A DNA stretch of 64,000 nt, taken from Actinernus sp. WN-2022 (lineage: Eukaryota; Cnidaria; Anthozoa; Actiniaria; Actinernidae). The position numbers and the translations under genes were made by a program. The stretch lies in contig JAOWCC010000774.1 in the NCBI GenBank assembly GCA_030867875.1, forward strand, positions 78,713 to 142,712, read 5' to 3'. The notes beneath the pieces were generated by a model. The model did not search any database. It was not told where the DNA came from and was given only the letters and a program-made list of their open reading frames with translations. This document shows positions 26,511-39,500 of this stretch, piece by piece; within the stretch, counting starts at the first letter, position 1; every line of letters starts with the position of its first letter.

Positions 26511-29500
26511 GAGGCATGTCAACACAAAAGGCGCCTTAGCAAGGTACACTCTTTTTGTGTTAACATGCCTCATCTTGTGTGGAATTCTCGATTTCCTCAG
26601 TTTAAAGCGCTGATAACTGATAGTCTAGGTTTCAATGGTTGTAAAATGACACTTGCTTCCATGTATAGCCTTTCTATCCCATAATTTCCTTGTTTGAGAT
26701 TTGGAATTTTTCGAGATTTTCTACCTTATCACCTTTTTCCAGTTGATCAACTAAAAGTGACATTTTGGGGTGTTTCCAATGCCCAGGTGCGGCTAAAACG
26801 CAGTCAACAGTTGTTCTATAGACAAAGACGGTTCTTTTGCTGCAAACCGCATTAAAATCCATCAAGATGTCGAGCAACAGCGGCCAGTTGAAACTGAAAC
26901 GGTGCACATATTGAGGCATGTCAACACAAAAGGCGCCTTAGCAAGGTACACTCTTTTTGTGTTAACATGCCTCATCTTGTGTGGAATTCTCGATTTCCTC
27001 AGTTTAAAGCGCTGATAACTGATAGTCTAGGTTTCAATGGTTGTAAAATGACACTTGCTTCCATGTATAGCCTTTCTATCCCATAATTTCCTTGTTTGAG
27101 ATTTGGAATTTTTCGAGATTTTCTACCTTATCACCTTTTTCCAGTTGATCAACTAAAAGTGACATTTTGGGGTGTTTCCAATGCCCAGGTGCGGCTAAAA
27201 CGCAGTCAACAGTTGTTCTATAGACAAAGACGGTTCTTTTGCTGCAAACCGCATTAAAATCCATCAAGATGTCGAGCAACAGCGGCCAGTTGAAACTGAA
27301 ACGGTGCACATATTGAGGCATGTCAACACAAAAGGCGCCTTAGCAAGGTACACTCTTTTTGTGTTAACATGCCTCATCTTGTGTGGAATTCTCGATTTCC
27401 TCAGTTTAAAGCGCTGATAACTGATAGTCTAGGTTTCAATGGTTGTAAAATGACACTTGCTTCCATGTATAGCCTTTCTATCCCATAATTTCCTTGTTTG
27501 AGATTTGGAATTTTTCGAGATTTTCTACCTTATCACCTTTTTCCAGTTGATCAACTAAAAGTGACATTTTGGGGTGTTTCCAATGCCCAGGTGCGGCTAA
27601 AACGCAGTCAACAGTTGTTCTATAGACAAAGACGGTTCTTTTGCTGCAAACCGCATTAAAATCCATCAAGATGTCGAGCAACAGCGGCCAGTTGAAACTG
27701 AAACGGTGCACATATTGAGGCATGTCAACACAAAAGGCGCCTTAGCAAGGTACACTCTTTTTGTGTTAACATGCCTCATCTTGTGTGGAATTCTCGATTT
27801 CCTCAGTTTAAAGCGCTGATAACTGATAGTCTAGGTTTCAATGGTTGTAAAATGACACTTGCTTCCATGTATAGCCTTTCTATCCCATAATTTCCTTGTT
27901 TGAGATTTGGAATTTTTCGAGATTTTCTACCTTATCACCTTTTTCCAGTTGATCAACTAAAAGTGACATTTTGGGGTGTTTCCAATGCCCAGGTGCGGCT
28001 AAAACGCAGTCAACAGTTGTTCTATAGAGAAAGACGGTTCTTTTGCTGCAAACCGCATTAAAATCCATCAAGATGTCGAGCAACAGCGGCCAGTTGAAAC
28101 TGAAACGGTGCACATATTGAGGCATGTCAACACAAAAGGCGCCTTAGCAAGGTACACTCTTTTTGTGTTAACATGCCTCATCTTGTGTGGAATTCTCGAT
28201 TTCCTCAGTTTAAAGCGCTGATAACTGATAGTCTAGGTTTCAATGGTTGTAAAATGACACTTGCTTCCATGTATAGCCTTTCTATCCCATAATTTCCTTG
28301 TTTGAGATTTGGAATTTTTCGAGATTTTCTACCTTATCACCTTTTTCCAGTTGATCAACTAAAAGTGACATTTTGGGGTGTTTCCAATGCCCAGGTGCGG
28401 CTAAAACGCAGTCAACAGTTGTTCTATAGACAAAGACGGTTCTTTTGCTGCAAACCGCATTAAAATCCATCAAGATGTCGAGCAACAGCGGCCAGTTGAA
28501 ACTGAAACGGTGCACATATTGAGGCATGTCAACACAAAAGGCGCCTTAGCAAGGTACACTCTTTTTGTGTTAACATGCCTCATCTTGTGTGGAATTCTCG
28601 ATTTCCTCAGTTTAAAGCGCTGATAACTGATAGTCTAGGTTTCAATGGTTGTAAAATGACACTTGCTTCCATGTATAGCCTTTCTATCCCATAATTTCCT
28701 TGTTTGAGATTTGGAATTTTTCGAGATTTTCTACCTTATCACCTTTTTCCAGTTGATCAACTAAAAGTGACATTTTGGGGTGTTTCCAATGCCCAGGTGC
28801 GGCTAAAACGCAGTCAACAGTTGTTCTATAGACAAAGACGGTTCTTTTGCTGCAAACCGCATTAAAATCCATCAAGATGTCGAGCAACAGCGGCCAGTTG
28901 AAACTGAAACGGTGCACATATTGAGGCATGTCAACACAAAAGGCGCCTTAGCAAGGTACACTCTTTTTGTGTTAACATGCCTCATCTTGTGTGGAATTCT
29001 CGATTTCCTCAGTTTAAAGCGCTGATAACTGATAGTCTAGGTTTCAATGGTTGTAAAATGACACTTGCTTCCATGTATAGCCTTTCTATCCCATAATTTC
29101 CTTGTTTGAGATTTGGAATTTTTCGAGATTTTCTACCTTATCACCTTTTTCCAGTTGATCAACTAAAAGTGACATTTTGGGGTGTTTCCAATGCCCAGGT
29201 GCGGCTAAAACGCAGTCAACAGTTGTTCTATAGACAAAGACGGTTCTTTTGCTGCAAACCGCATTAAAATCCATCAAGATGTCGAGCAACAGCGGCCAGT
29301 TGAAACTGAAACGGTGCACATATTGAGGCATGTCAACACAAAAGGCGCCTTAGCAAGGTACACTCTTTTTGTGTTAACATGCCTCATCTTGTGTGGAATT
29401 CTCGATTTCCTCAGTTTAAAGCGCTGATAACTGATAGTCTAGGTTTCAATGGTTGTAAAATGACACTTGCTTCCATGTATAGCCTTTCTATCCCATAATT

Positions 29501-32500
29501 TCCTTGTTTGAGATTTGGAATTTTTCGAGATTTTCTACCTTATCACCTTTTTCCAGTTGATCAACTAAAAGTGACATTTTGGGGTGTTTCCAATGCCCAG
29601 GTGCGGCTAAAACGCAGTCAACAGTTGTTCTATAGAGAAAGACGGTTCTTTTGCTGCAAACCGCATTAAAATCCATCAAGATGTCGAGCAACAGCGGCCA
29701 GTTGAAACTGAAACGGTGCACATATTGAGGCATGTCAACACAAAAGGCGCCTTAGCAAGGTACACTCTTTTTGTGTTAACATGCCTCATCTTGTGTGGAA
29801 TTCTCGATTTCCTCAGTTTAAAGCGCTGATAACTGATAGTCTAGGTTTCAATGGTTGTAAAATGACACTTGCTTCCATGTATAGCCTTTCTATCCCATAA
29901 TTTCCTTGTTTGAGATTTGGAATTTTTCGAGATTTTCTACCTTATCACCTTTTTCCAGTTGATCAACTAAAAGTGACATTTTGGGGTGTTTCCAATGCCC
30001 AGGTGCGGCTAAAACGCAGTCAACAGTTGTTCTATAGACAAAGACGGTTCTTTTGCTGCAAACCGCATTAAAATCCATCAAGATGTCGAGCAACAGCGGC
30101 CAGTTGAAACTGAAACGGTGCACATATTGAGGCATGTCAACACAAAAGGCGCCTTAGCAAGGTACACTCTTTTTGTGTTAACATGCCTCATCTTGTGTGG
30201 AATTCTCGATTTCCTCAGTTTAAAGCGCTGATAACTGATAGTCTAGGTTTCAATGGTTGTAAAATGACACTTGCTTCCATGTATAGCCTTTCTATCCCAT
30301 AATTTCCTTGTTTGAGATTTGGAATTTTTCGAGATTTTCTACCTTATCACCTTTTTCCAGTTGATCAACTAAAAGTGACATTTTGGGGTGTTTCCAATGC
30401 CCAGGTGCGGCTAAAACGCAGTCAACAGTTGTTCTATAGACAAAGACGGTTCTTTTGCTGCAAACCGCATTAAAATCCATCAAGATGTCGAGCAACAGCG
30501 GCCAGTTGAAACTGAAACGGTGCACATATTGAGGCATGTCAACACAAAAGGCGCCTTAGCAAGGTACACTCTTTTTGTGTTAACATGCCTCATCTTGTGT
30601 GGAATTCTCGATTTCCTCAGTTTAAAGCGCTGATAACTGATAGTCTAGGTTTCAATGGTTGTAAAATGACACTTGCTTCCATGTATAGCCTTTCTATCCC
30701 ATAATTTCCTTGTTTGAGATTTGGAATTTTTCGAGATTTTCTACCTTATCACCTTTTTCCAGTTGATCAACTAAAAGTGACATTTTGGGGTGTTTCCAAT
30801 GCCCAGGTGCGGCTAAAACGCAGTCAACAGTTGTTCTATAGACAAAGACGGTTCTTTTGCTGCAAACCGCATTAAAATCCATCAAGATGTCGAGCAACAG
30901 CGGCCAGTTGAAACTGAAACGGTGCACATATTGAGGCATGTCAACACAAAAGGCGCCTTAGCAAGGTACACTCTTTTTGTGTTAACATGCCTCATCTTGT
31001 GTGGAATTCTCGATTTCCTCAGTTTAAAGCGCTGATAACTGATAGTCTAGGTTTCAATGGTTGTAAAATGACACTTGCTTCCATGTATAGCCTTTCTATC
31101 CCATAATTTCCTTGTTTGAGATTTGGAATTTTTCGAGATTTTCTACCTTATCACCTTTTTCCAGTTGATCAACTAAAAGTGACATTTTGGGGTGTTTCCA
31201 ATGCCCAGGTGCGGCTAAAACGCAGTCAACAGTTGTTCTATAGAGAAAGACGGTTCTTTTGCTGCAAACCGCATTAAAATCCATCAAGATGTCGAGCAAC
31301 AGCGGCCAGTTGAAACTGAAACGGTGCACATATTGAGGCATGTCAACACAAAAGGCGCCTTAGCAAGGTACACTCTTTTTGTGTTAACATGCCTCATCTT
31401 GTGTGGAATTCTCGATTTCCTCAGTTTAAAGCGCTGATAACTGATAGTCTAGGTTTCAATGGTTGTAAAATGACACTTGCTTCCATGTATAGCCTTTCTA
31501 TCCCATAATTTCCTTGTTTGAGATTTGGAATTTTTCGAGATTTTCTACCTTATCACCTTTTTCCAGTTGATCAACTAAAAGTGACATTTTGGGGTGTTTC
31601 CAATGCCCAGGTGCGGCTAAAACGCAGTCAACAGTTGTTCTATAGACAAAGACGGTTCTTTTGCTGCAAACCGCATTAAAATCCATCAAGATGTCGAGCA
31701 ACAGCGGCCAGTTGAAACTGAAACGGTGCACATATTGAGGCATGTCAACACAAAAGGCGCCTTAGCAAGGTACACTCTTTTTGTGTTAACATGCCTCATC
31801 TTGTGTGGAATTCTCGATTTCCTCAGTTTAAAGCGCTGATAACTGATAGTCTAGGTTTCAATGGTTGTAAAATGACACTTGCTTCCATGTATAGCCTTTC
31901 TATCCCATAATTTCCTTGTTTGAGATTTGGAATTTTTCGAGATTTTCTACCTTATCACCTTTTTCCAGTTGATCAACTAAAAGTGACATTTTGGGGTGTT
32001 TCCAATGCCCAGGTGCGGCTAAAACGCAGTCAACAGTTGTTCTATAGACAAAGACGGTTCTTTTGCTGCAAACCGCATTAAAATCCATCAAGATGTCGAG
32101 CAACAGCGGCCAGTTGAAACTGAAACGGTGCACATATTGAGGCATGTCAACACAAAAGGCGCCTTAGCAAGGTACACTCTTTTTGTGTTAACATGCCTCA
32201 TCTTGTGTGGAATTCTCGATTTCCTCAGTTTAAAGCGCTGATAACTGATAGTCTAGGTTTCAATGGTTGTAAAATGACACTTGCTTCCATGTATAGCCTT
32301 TCTATCCCATAATTTCCTTGTTTGAGATTTGGAATTTTTCGAGATTTTCTACCTTATCACCTTTTTCCAGTTGATCAACTAAAAGTGACATTTTGGGGTG
32401 TTTCCAATGCCCAGGTGCGGCTAAAACGCAGTCAACAGTTGTTCTATAGACAAAGACGGTTCTTTTGCTGCAAACCGCATTAAAATCCATCAAGATGTCG

Positions 32501-32943
32501 AGCAACAGCGGCCAGTTGAAACTGAAACGGTGCACATATTGAGGCATGTCAACACAAAAGGCGCCTTAGCAAGGTACACTCTTTTTGTGTTAACATGCCT
32601 CATCTTGTGTGGAATTCTCGATTTCCTCAGTTTAAAGCGCTGATAACTGATAGTCTAGGTTTCAATGGTTGTAAAATGACACTTGCTTCCATGTATAGCC
32701 TTTCTATCCCATAATTTCCTTGTTTGAGATTTGGAATTTTTCGAGATTTTCTACCTTATCACCTTTTTCCAGTTGATCAACTAAAAGTGACATTTTGGGG
32801 TGTTTCCAATGCCCAGGTGCGGCTAAAACGCAGTCAACAGTTGTTCTATAGACAAAGACGGTTCTTTTGCTGCAAACCGCATTAAAATCCATCAAGATGT
32901 CGAGCAACAGCGGCCAGTTGAAACTGAAACGGTGCACATATTG

Positions 32944-33345
32944 AGGCATGTCAACACAAAAGGCGCCTTAGCAAGGTACACTCTTTTTGTGTTAACATGC
33001 CTCATCTTGTGTGGAATTCTCGATTTCCTCAGTTTAAAGCGCTGATAACTGATAGTCTAGGTTTCAATGGTTGTAAAATGACACTTGCTTCCATGTATAG
33101 CCTTTCTATCCCATAATTTCCTTGTTTGAGATTTGGAATTTTTCGAGATTTTCTACCTTATCACCTTTTTCCAGTTGATCAACTAAAAGTGACATTTTGG
33201 GGTGTTTCCAATGCCCAGGTGCGGCTAAACCACAGTCAACAGTTGTTCTATAGACAAAGACGGTTCTTTTGCTGCAAATCGCATTAAAATCCATCAAGAT
33301 GTCGAGCAACAGCGGCCAGTTGAAACTGAAACGGTGCACATATTG
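32944..33345. repeat. Triple-variant unit (first of three)
   Basis: Three substitutions occur together at 33230, 33232 and 33279. The identical triple occurs in two other units, at 54540/54542/54589 and 56952/56954/57001. The first is 53 units from the second; the second and third are 6 units apart. Confidence 0.75.
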
Positions 33346-36158
33346 AGGCATGTCAACACAAAAGGCGCCTTAGCAAGGTACACTCTTTTTGTGTTAACAT
33401 GCCTCATCTTGTGTGGAATTCTCGATTTCCTCAGTTTAAAGCGCTGATAACTGATAGTCTAGGTTTCAATGGTTGTAAAATGACACTTGCTTCCATGTAT
33501 AGCCTTTCTATCCCATAATTTCCTTGTTTGAGATTTGGAATTTTTCGAGATTTTCTACCTTATCACCTTTTTCCAGTTGATCAACTAAAAGTGACATTTT
33601 GGGGTGTTTCCAATGCCCAGGTGCGGCTAAAACGCAGTCAACAGTTGTTCTATAGACAAAGACGGTTCTTTTGCTGCAAACCGCATTAAAATCCATCAAG
33701 ATGTCGAGCAACAGCGGCCAGTTGAAACTGAAACGGTGCACATATTGAGGCATGTCAACACAAAAGGCGCCTTAGCAAGGTACACTCTTTTTGTGTTAAC
33801 ATGCCTCATCTTGTGTGGAATTCTCGATTTCCTCAGTTTAAAGCGCTGATAACTGATAGTCTAGGTTTCAATGGTTGTAAAATGACACTTGCTTCCATGT
33901 ATAGCCTTTCTATCCCATAATTTCCTTGTTTGAGATTTGGAATTTTTCGAGATTTTCTACCTTATCACCTTTTTCCAGTTGATCAACTAAAAGTGACATT
34001 TTGGGGTGTTTCCAATGCCCAGGTGCGGCTAAAACGCAGTCAACAGTTGTTCTATAGAGAAAGACGGTTCTTTTGCTGCAAACCGCATTAAAATCCATCA
34101 AGATGTCGAGCAACAGCGGCCAGTTGAAACTGAAACGGTGCACATATTGAGGCATGTCAACACAAAAGGCGCCTTAGCAAGGTACACTCTTTTTGTGTTA
34201 ACATGCCTCATCTTGTGTGGAATTCTCGATTTCCTCAGTTTAAAGCGCTGATAACTGATAGTCTAGGTTTCAATGGTTGTAAAATGACACTTGCTTCCAT
34301 GTATAGCCTTTCTATCCCATAATTTCCTTGTTTGAGATTTGGAATTTTTCGAGATTTTCTACCTTATCACCTTTTTCCAGTTGATCAACTAAAAGTGACA
34401 TTTTGGGGTGTTTCCAATGCCCAGGTGCGGCTAAAACGCAGTCAACAGTTGTTCTATAGACAAAGACGGTTCTTTTGCTGCAAACCGCATTAAAATCCAT
34501 CAAGATGTCGAGCAACAGCGGCCAGTTGAAACTGAAACGGTGCACATATTGAGGCATGTCAACACAAAAGGCGCCTTAGCAAGGTACACTCTTTTTGTGT
34601 TAACATGCCTCATCTTGTGTGGAATTCTCGATTTCCTCAGTTTAAAGCGCTGATAACTGATAGTCTAGGTTTCAATGGTTGTAAAATGACACTTGCTTCC
34701 ATGTATAGCCTTTCTATCCCATAATTTCCTTGTTTGAGATTTGGAATTTTTCGAGATTTTCTACCTTATCACCTTTTTCCAGTTGATCAACTAAAAGTGA
34801 CATTTTGGGGTGTTTCCAATGCCCAGGTGCGGCTAAAACGCAGTCAACAGTTGTTCTATAGACAAAGACGGTTCTTTTGCTGCAAACCGCATTAAAATCC
34901 ATCAAGATGTCGAGCAACAGCGGCCAGTTGAAACTGAAACGGTGCACATATTGAGGCATGTCAACACAAAAGGCGCCTTAGCAAGGTACACTCTTTTTGT
35001 GTTAACATGCCTCATCTTGTGTGGAATTCTCGATTTCCTCAGTTTAAAGCGCTGATAACTGATAGTCTAGGTTTCAATGGTTGTAAAATGACACTTGCTT
35101 CCATGTATAGCCTTTCTATCCCATAATTTCCTTGTTTGAGATTTGGAATTTTTCGAGATTTTCTACCTTATCACCTTTTTCCAGTTGATCAACTAAAAGT
35201 GACATTTTGGGGTGTTTCCAATGCCCAGGTGCGGCTAAAACGCAGTCAACAGTTGTTCTATAGACAAAGACGGTTCTTTTGCTGCAAACCGCATTAAAAT
35301 CCATCAAGATGTCGAGCAACAGCGGCCAGTTGAAACTGAAACGGTGCACATATTGAGGCATGTCAACACAAAAGGCGCCTTAGCAAGGTACACTCTTTTT
35401 GTGTTAACATGCCTCATCTTGTGTGGAATTCTCGATTTCCTCAGTTTAAAGCGCTGATAACTGATAGTCTAGGTTTCAATGGTTGTAAAATGACACTTGC
35501 TTCCATGTATAGCCTTTCTATCCCATAATTTCCTTGTTTGAGATTTGGAATTTTTCGAGATTTTCTACCTTATCACCTTTTTCCAGTTGATCAACTAAAA
35601 GTGACATTTTGGGGTGTTTCCAATGCCCAGGTGCGGCTAAAACGCAGTCAACAGTTGTTCTATAGACAAAGACGGTTCTTTTGCTGCAAACCGCATTAAA
35701 ATCCATCAAGATGTCGAGCAACAGCGGCCAGTTGAAACTGAAACGGTGCACATATTGAGGCATGTCAACACAAAAGGCGCCTTAGCAAGGTACACTCTTT
35801 TTGTGTTAACATGCCTCATCTTGTGTGGAATTCTCGATTTCCTCAGTTTAAAGCGCTGATAACTGATAGTCTAGGTTTCAATGGTTGTAAAATGACACTT
35901 GCTTCCATGTATAGCCTTTCTATCCCATAATTTCCTTGTTTGAGATTTGGAATTTTTCGAGATTTTCTACCTTATCACCTTTTTCCAGTTGATCAACTAA
36001 AAGTGACATTTTGGGGTGTTTCCAATGCCCAGGTGCGGCTAAAACGCAGTCAACAGTTGTTCTATAGACAAAGACGGTTCTTTTGCTGCAAACCGCATTA
36101 AAATCCATCAAGATGTCGAGCAACAGCGGCCAGTTGAAACTGAAACGGTGCACATATT

Positions 36159-36562
36159 GAGGCATGTCAACACAAAAGGCGCCTTAGCAAGGTACACTCT
36201 TTTTGTGTTAACATGCCTCAATTCTTGTGTGGAATTCTCGATTTCCTCAGTTTAAAGCGCTGATAACTGATAGTCTAGGTTTCAATGGTTGTAAAATGAC
36301 ACTTGCTTCCATGTATAGCCTTTCTATCCCATAATTTCCTTGTTTGAGATTTGGAATTTTTCGAGATTTTCTACCTTATCACCTTTTTCCAGTTGATCAA
36401 CTAAAAGTGACATTTTGGGGTGTTTCCAATGCCCAGGTGCGGCTAAAACGCAGTCAACAGTTGTTCTATAGACAAAGACGGTTCTTTTGCTGCAAACCGC
36501 ATTAAAATCCATCAAGATGTCGAGCAACAGCGGCCAGTTGAAACTGAAACGGTGCACATATT
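36159..36562. repeat. 404-bp unit with an AT insertion (first of two)
   Basis: Two extra bases (AT, 36221-36222) follow the right arm of the hairpin. The same insertion occurs at 37831-37832, exactly four units later. A shared indel at a fixed unit spacing supports duplication of a four-unit block. Confidence 0.8.
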
Positions 36563-39500
36563 GAGGCATGTCAACACAAAAGGCGCCTTAGCAAGGTACA
36601 CTCTTTTTGTGTTAACATGCCTCATCTTGTGTGGAATTCTCGATTTCCTCAGTTTAAAGCGCTGATAACTGATAGTCTAGGTTTCAATGGTTGTAAAATG
36701 ACACTTGCTTCCATGTATAGCCTTTCTATCCCATAATTTCCTTGTTTGAGATTTGGAATTTTTCGAGATTTTCTACCTTATCACCTTTTTCCAGTTGATC
36801 AACTAAAAGTGACATTTTGGGGTGTTTCCAATGCCCAGGTGCGGCTAAAACGCAGTCAACAGTTGTTCTATAGACAAAGACGGTTCTTTTGCTGCAAACC
36901 GCATTAAAATCCATCAAGATGTCGAGCAACAGCGGCCAGTTGAAACTGAAACGGTGCACATATTGAGGCATGTCAACACAAAAGGCGCCTTAGCAAGGTA
37001 CACTCTTTTTGTGTTAACATGCCTCATCTTGTGTGGAATTCTCGATTTCCTCAGTTTAAAGCGCTGATAACTGATAGTCTAGGTTTCAATGGTTGTAAAA
37101 TGACACTTGCTTCCATGTATAGCCTTTCTATCCCATAATTTCCTTGTTTGAGATTTGGAATTTTTCGAGATTTTCTACCTTATCACCTTTTTCCAGTTGA
37201 TCAACTAAAAGTGACATTTTGGGGTGTTTCCAATGCCCAGGTGCGGCTAAAACGCAGTCAACAGTTGTTCTATAGACAAAGACGGTTCTTTTGCTGCAAA
37301 CCGCATTAAAATCCATCAAGATGTCGAGCAACAGCGGCCAGTTGAAACTGAAACGGTGCACATATTGAGGCATGTCAACACAAAAGGCGCCTTAGCAAGG
37401 TACACTCTTTTTGTGTTAACATGCCTCATCTTGTGTGGAATTCTCGATTTCCTCAGTTTAAAGCGCTGATAACTGATAGTCTAGGTTTCAATGGTTGTAA
37501 AATGACACTTGCTTCCATGTATAGCCTTTCTATCCCATAATTTCCTTGTTTGAGATTTGGAATTTTTCGAGATTTTCTACCTTATCACCTTTTTCCAGTT
37601 GATCAACTAAAAGTGACATTTTGGGGTGTTTCCAATGCCCAGGTGCGGCTAAAACGCAGTCAACAGTTGTTCTATAGACAAAGACGGTTCTTTTGCTGCA
37701 AACCGCATTAAAATCCATCAAGATGTCGAGCAACAGCGGCCAGTTGAAACTGAAACGGTGCACATATTGAGGCATGTCAACACAAAAGGCGCCTTAGCAA
37801 GGTACACTCTTTTTGTGTTAACATGCCTCAATTCTTGTGTGGAATTCTCGATTTCCTCAGTTTAAAGCGCTGATAACTGATAGTCTAGGTTTCAATGGTT
37901 GTAAAATGACACTTGCTTCCATGTATAGCCTTTCTATCCCATAATTTCCTTGTTTGAGATTTGGAATTTTTCGAGATTTTCTACCTTATCACCTTTTTCC
38001 AGTTGATCAACTAAAAGTGACATTTTGGGGTGTTTCCAATGCCCAGGTGCGGCTAAAACGCAGTCAACAGTTGTTCTATAGACAAAGACGGTTCTTTTGC
38101 TGCAAACCGCATTAAAATCCATCAAGATGTCGAGCAACAGCGGCCAGTTGAAACTGAAACGGTGCACATATTGAGGCATGTCAACACAAAAGGCGCCTTA
38201 GCAAGGTACACTCTTTTTGTGTTAACATGCCTCATCTTGTGTGGAATTCTCGATTTCCTCAGTTTAAAGCGCTGATAACTGATAGTCTAGGTTTCAATGG
38301 TTGTAAAATGACACTTGCTTCCATGTATAGCCTTTCTATCCCATAATTTCCTTGTTTGAGATTTGGAATTTTTCGAGATTTTCTACCTTATCACCTTTTT
38401 CCAGTTGATCAACTAAAAGTGACATTTTGGGGTGTTTCCAATGCCCAGGTGCGGCTAAAACGCAGTCAACAGTTGTTCTATAGACAAAGACGGTTCTTTT
38501 GCTGCAAACCGCATTAAAATCCATCAAGATGTCGAGCAACAGCGGCCAGTTGAAACTGAAACGGTGCACATATTGAGGCATGTCAACACAAAAGGCGCCT
38601 TAGCAAGGTACACTCTTTTTGTGTTAACATGCCTCATCTTGTGTGGAATTCTCGATTTCCTCAGTTTAAAGCGCTGATAACTGATAGTCTAGGTTTCAAT
38701 GGTTGTAAAATGACACTTGCTTCCATGTATAGCCTTTCTATCCCATAATTTCCTTGTTTGAGATTTGGAATTTTTCGAGATTTTCTACCTTATCACCTTT
38801 TTCCAGTTGATCAACTAAAAGTGACATTTTGGGGTGTTTCCAATGCCCAGGTGCGGCTAAAACGCAGTCAACAGTTGTTCTATAGACAAAGACGGTTCTT
38901 TTGCTGCAAACCGCATTAAAATCCATCAAGATGTCGAGCAACAGCGGCCAGTTGAAACTGAAACGGTGCACATATTGAGGCATGTCAACACAAAAGGCGC
39001 CTTAGCAAGGTACACTCTTTTTGTGTTAACATGCCTCATCTTGTGTGGAATTCTCGATTTCCTCAGTTTAAAGCGCTGATAACTGATAGTCTAGGTTTCA
39101 ATGGTTGTAAAATGACACTTGCTTCCATGTATAGCCTTTCTATCCCATAATTTCCTTGTTTGAGATTTGGAATTTTTCGAGATTTTCTACCTTATCACCT
39201 TTTTCCAGTTGATCAACTAAAAGTGACATTTTGGGGTGTTTCCAATGCCCAGGTGCGGCTAAAACGCAGTCAGCAGTTGTTCTATAGACAAAGACGGTTC
39301 TTTTGCTGCAAACCGCATTAAAATCCATCAAGATGTCGAGCAACAGCGGCCAGTTGAAACTGAAACGGTGCACATATTGAGGCATGTCAACACAAAAGGC
39401 GCCTTAGCAAGGTACACTCTTTTTGTGTTAACATGCCTCATCTTGTGTGGAATTCTCGATTTCCTCAGTTTAAAGCGCTGATAACTGATAGTCTAGGTTT

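Noticed and set aside
26293..26613. Plus-strand 106-codon frame
   Set aside because: It exists only because of a one-base deletion in that unit; other units do not have it.
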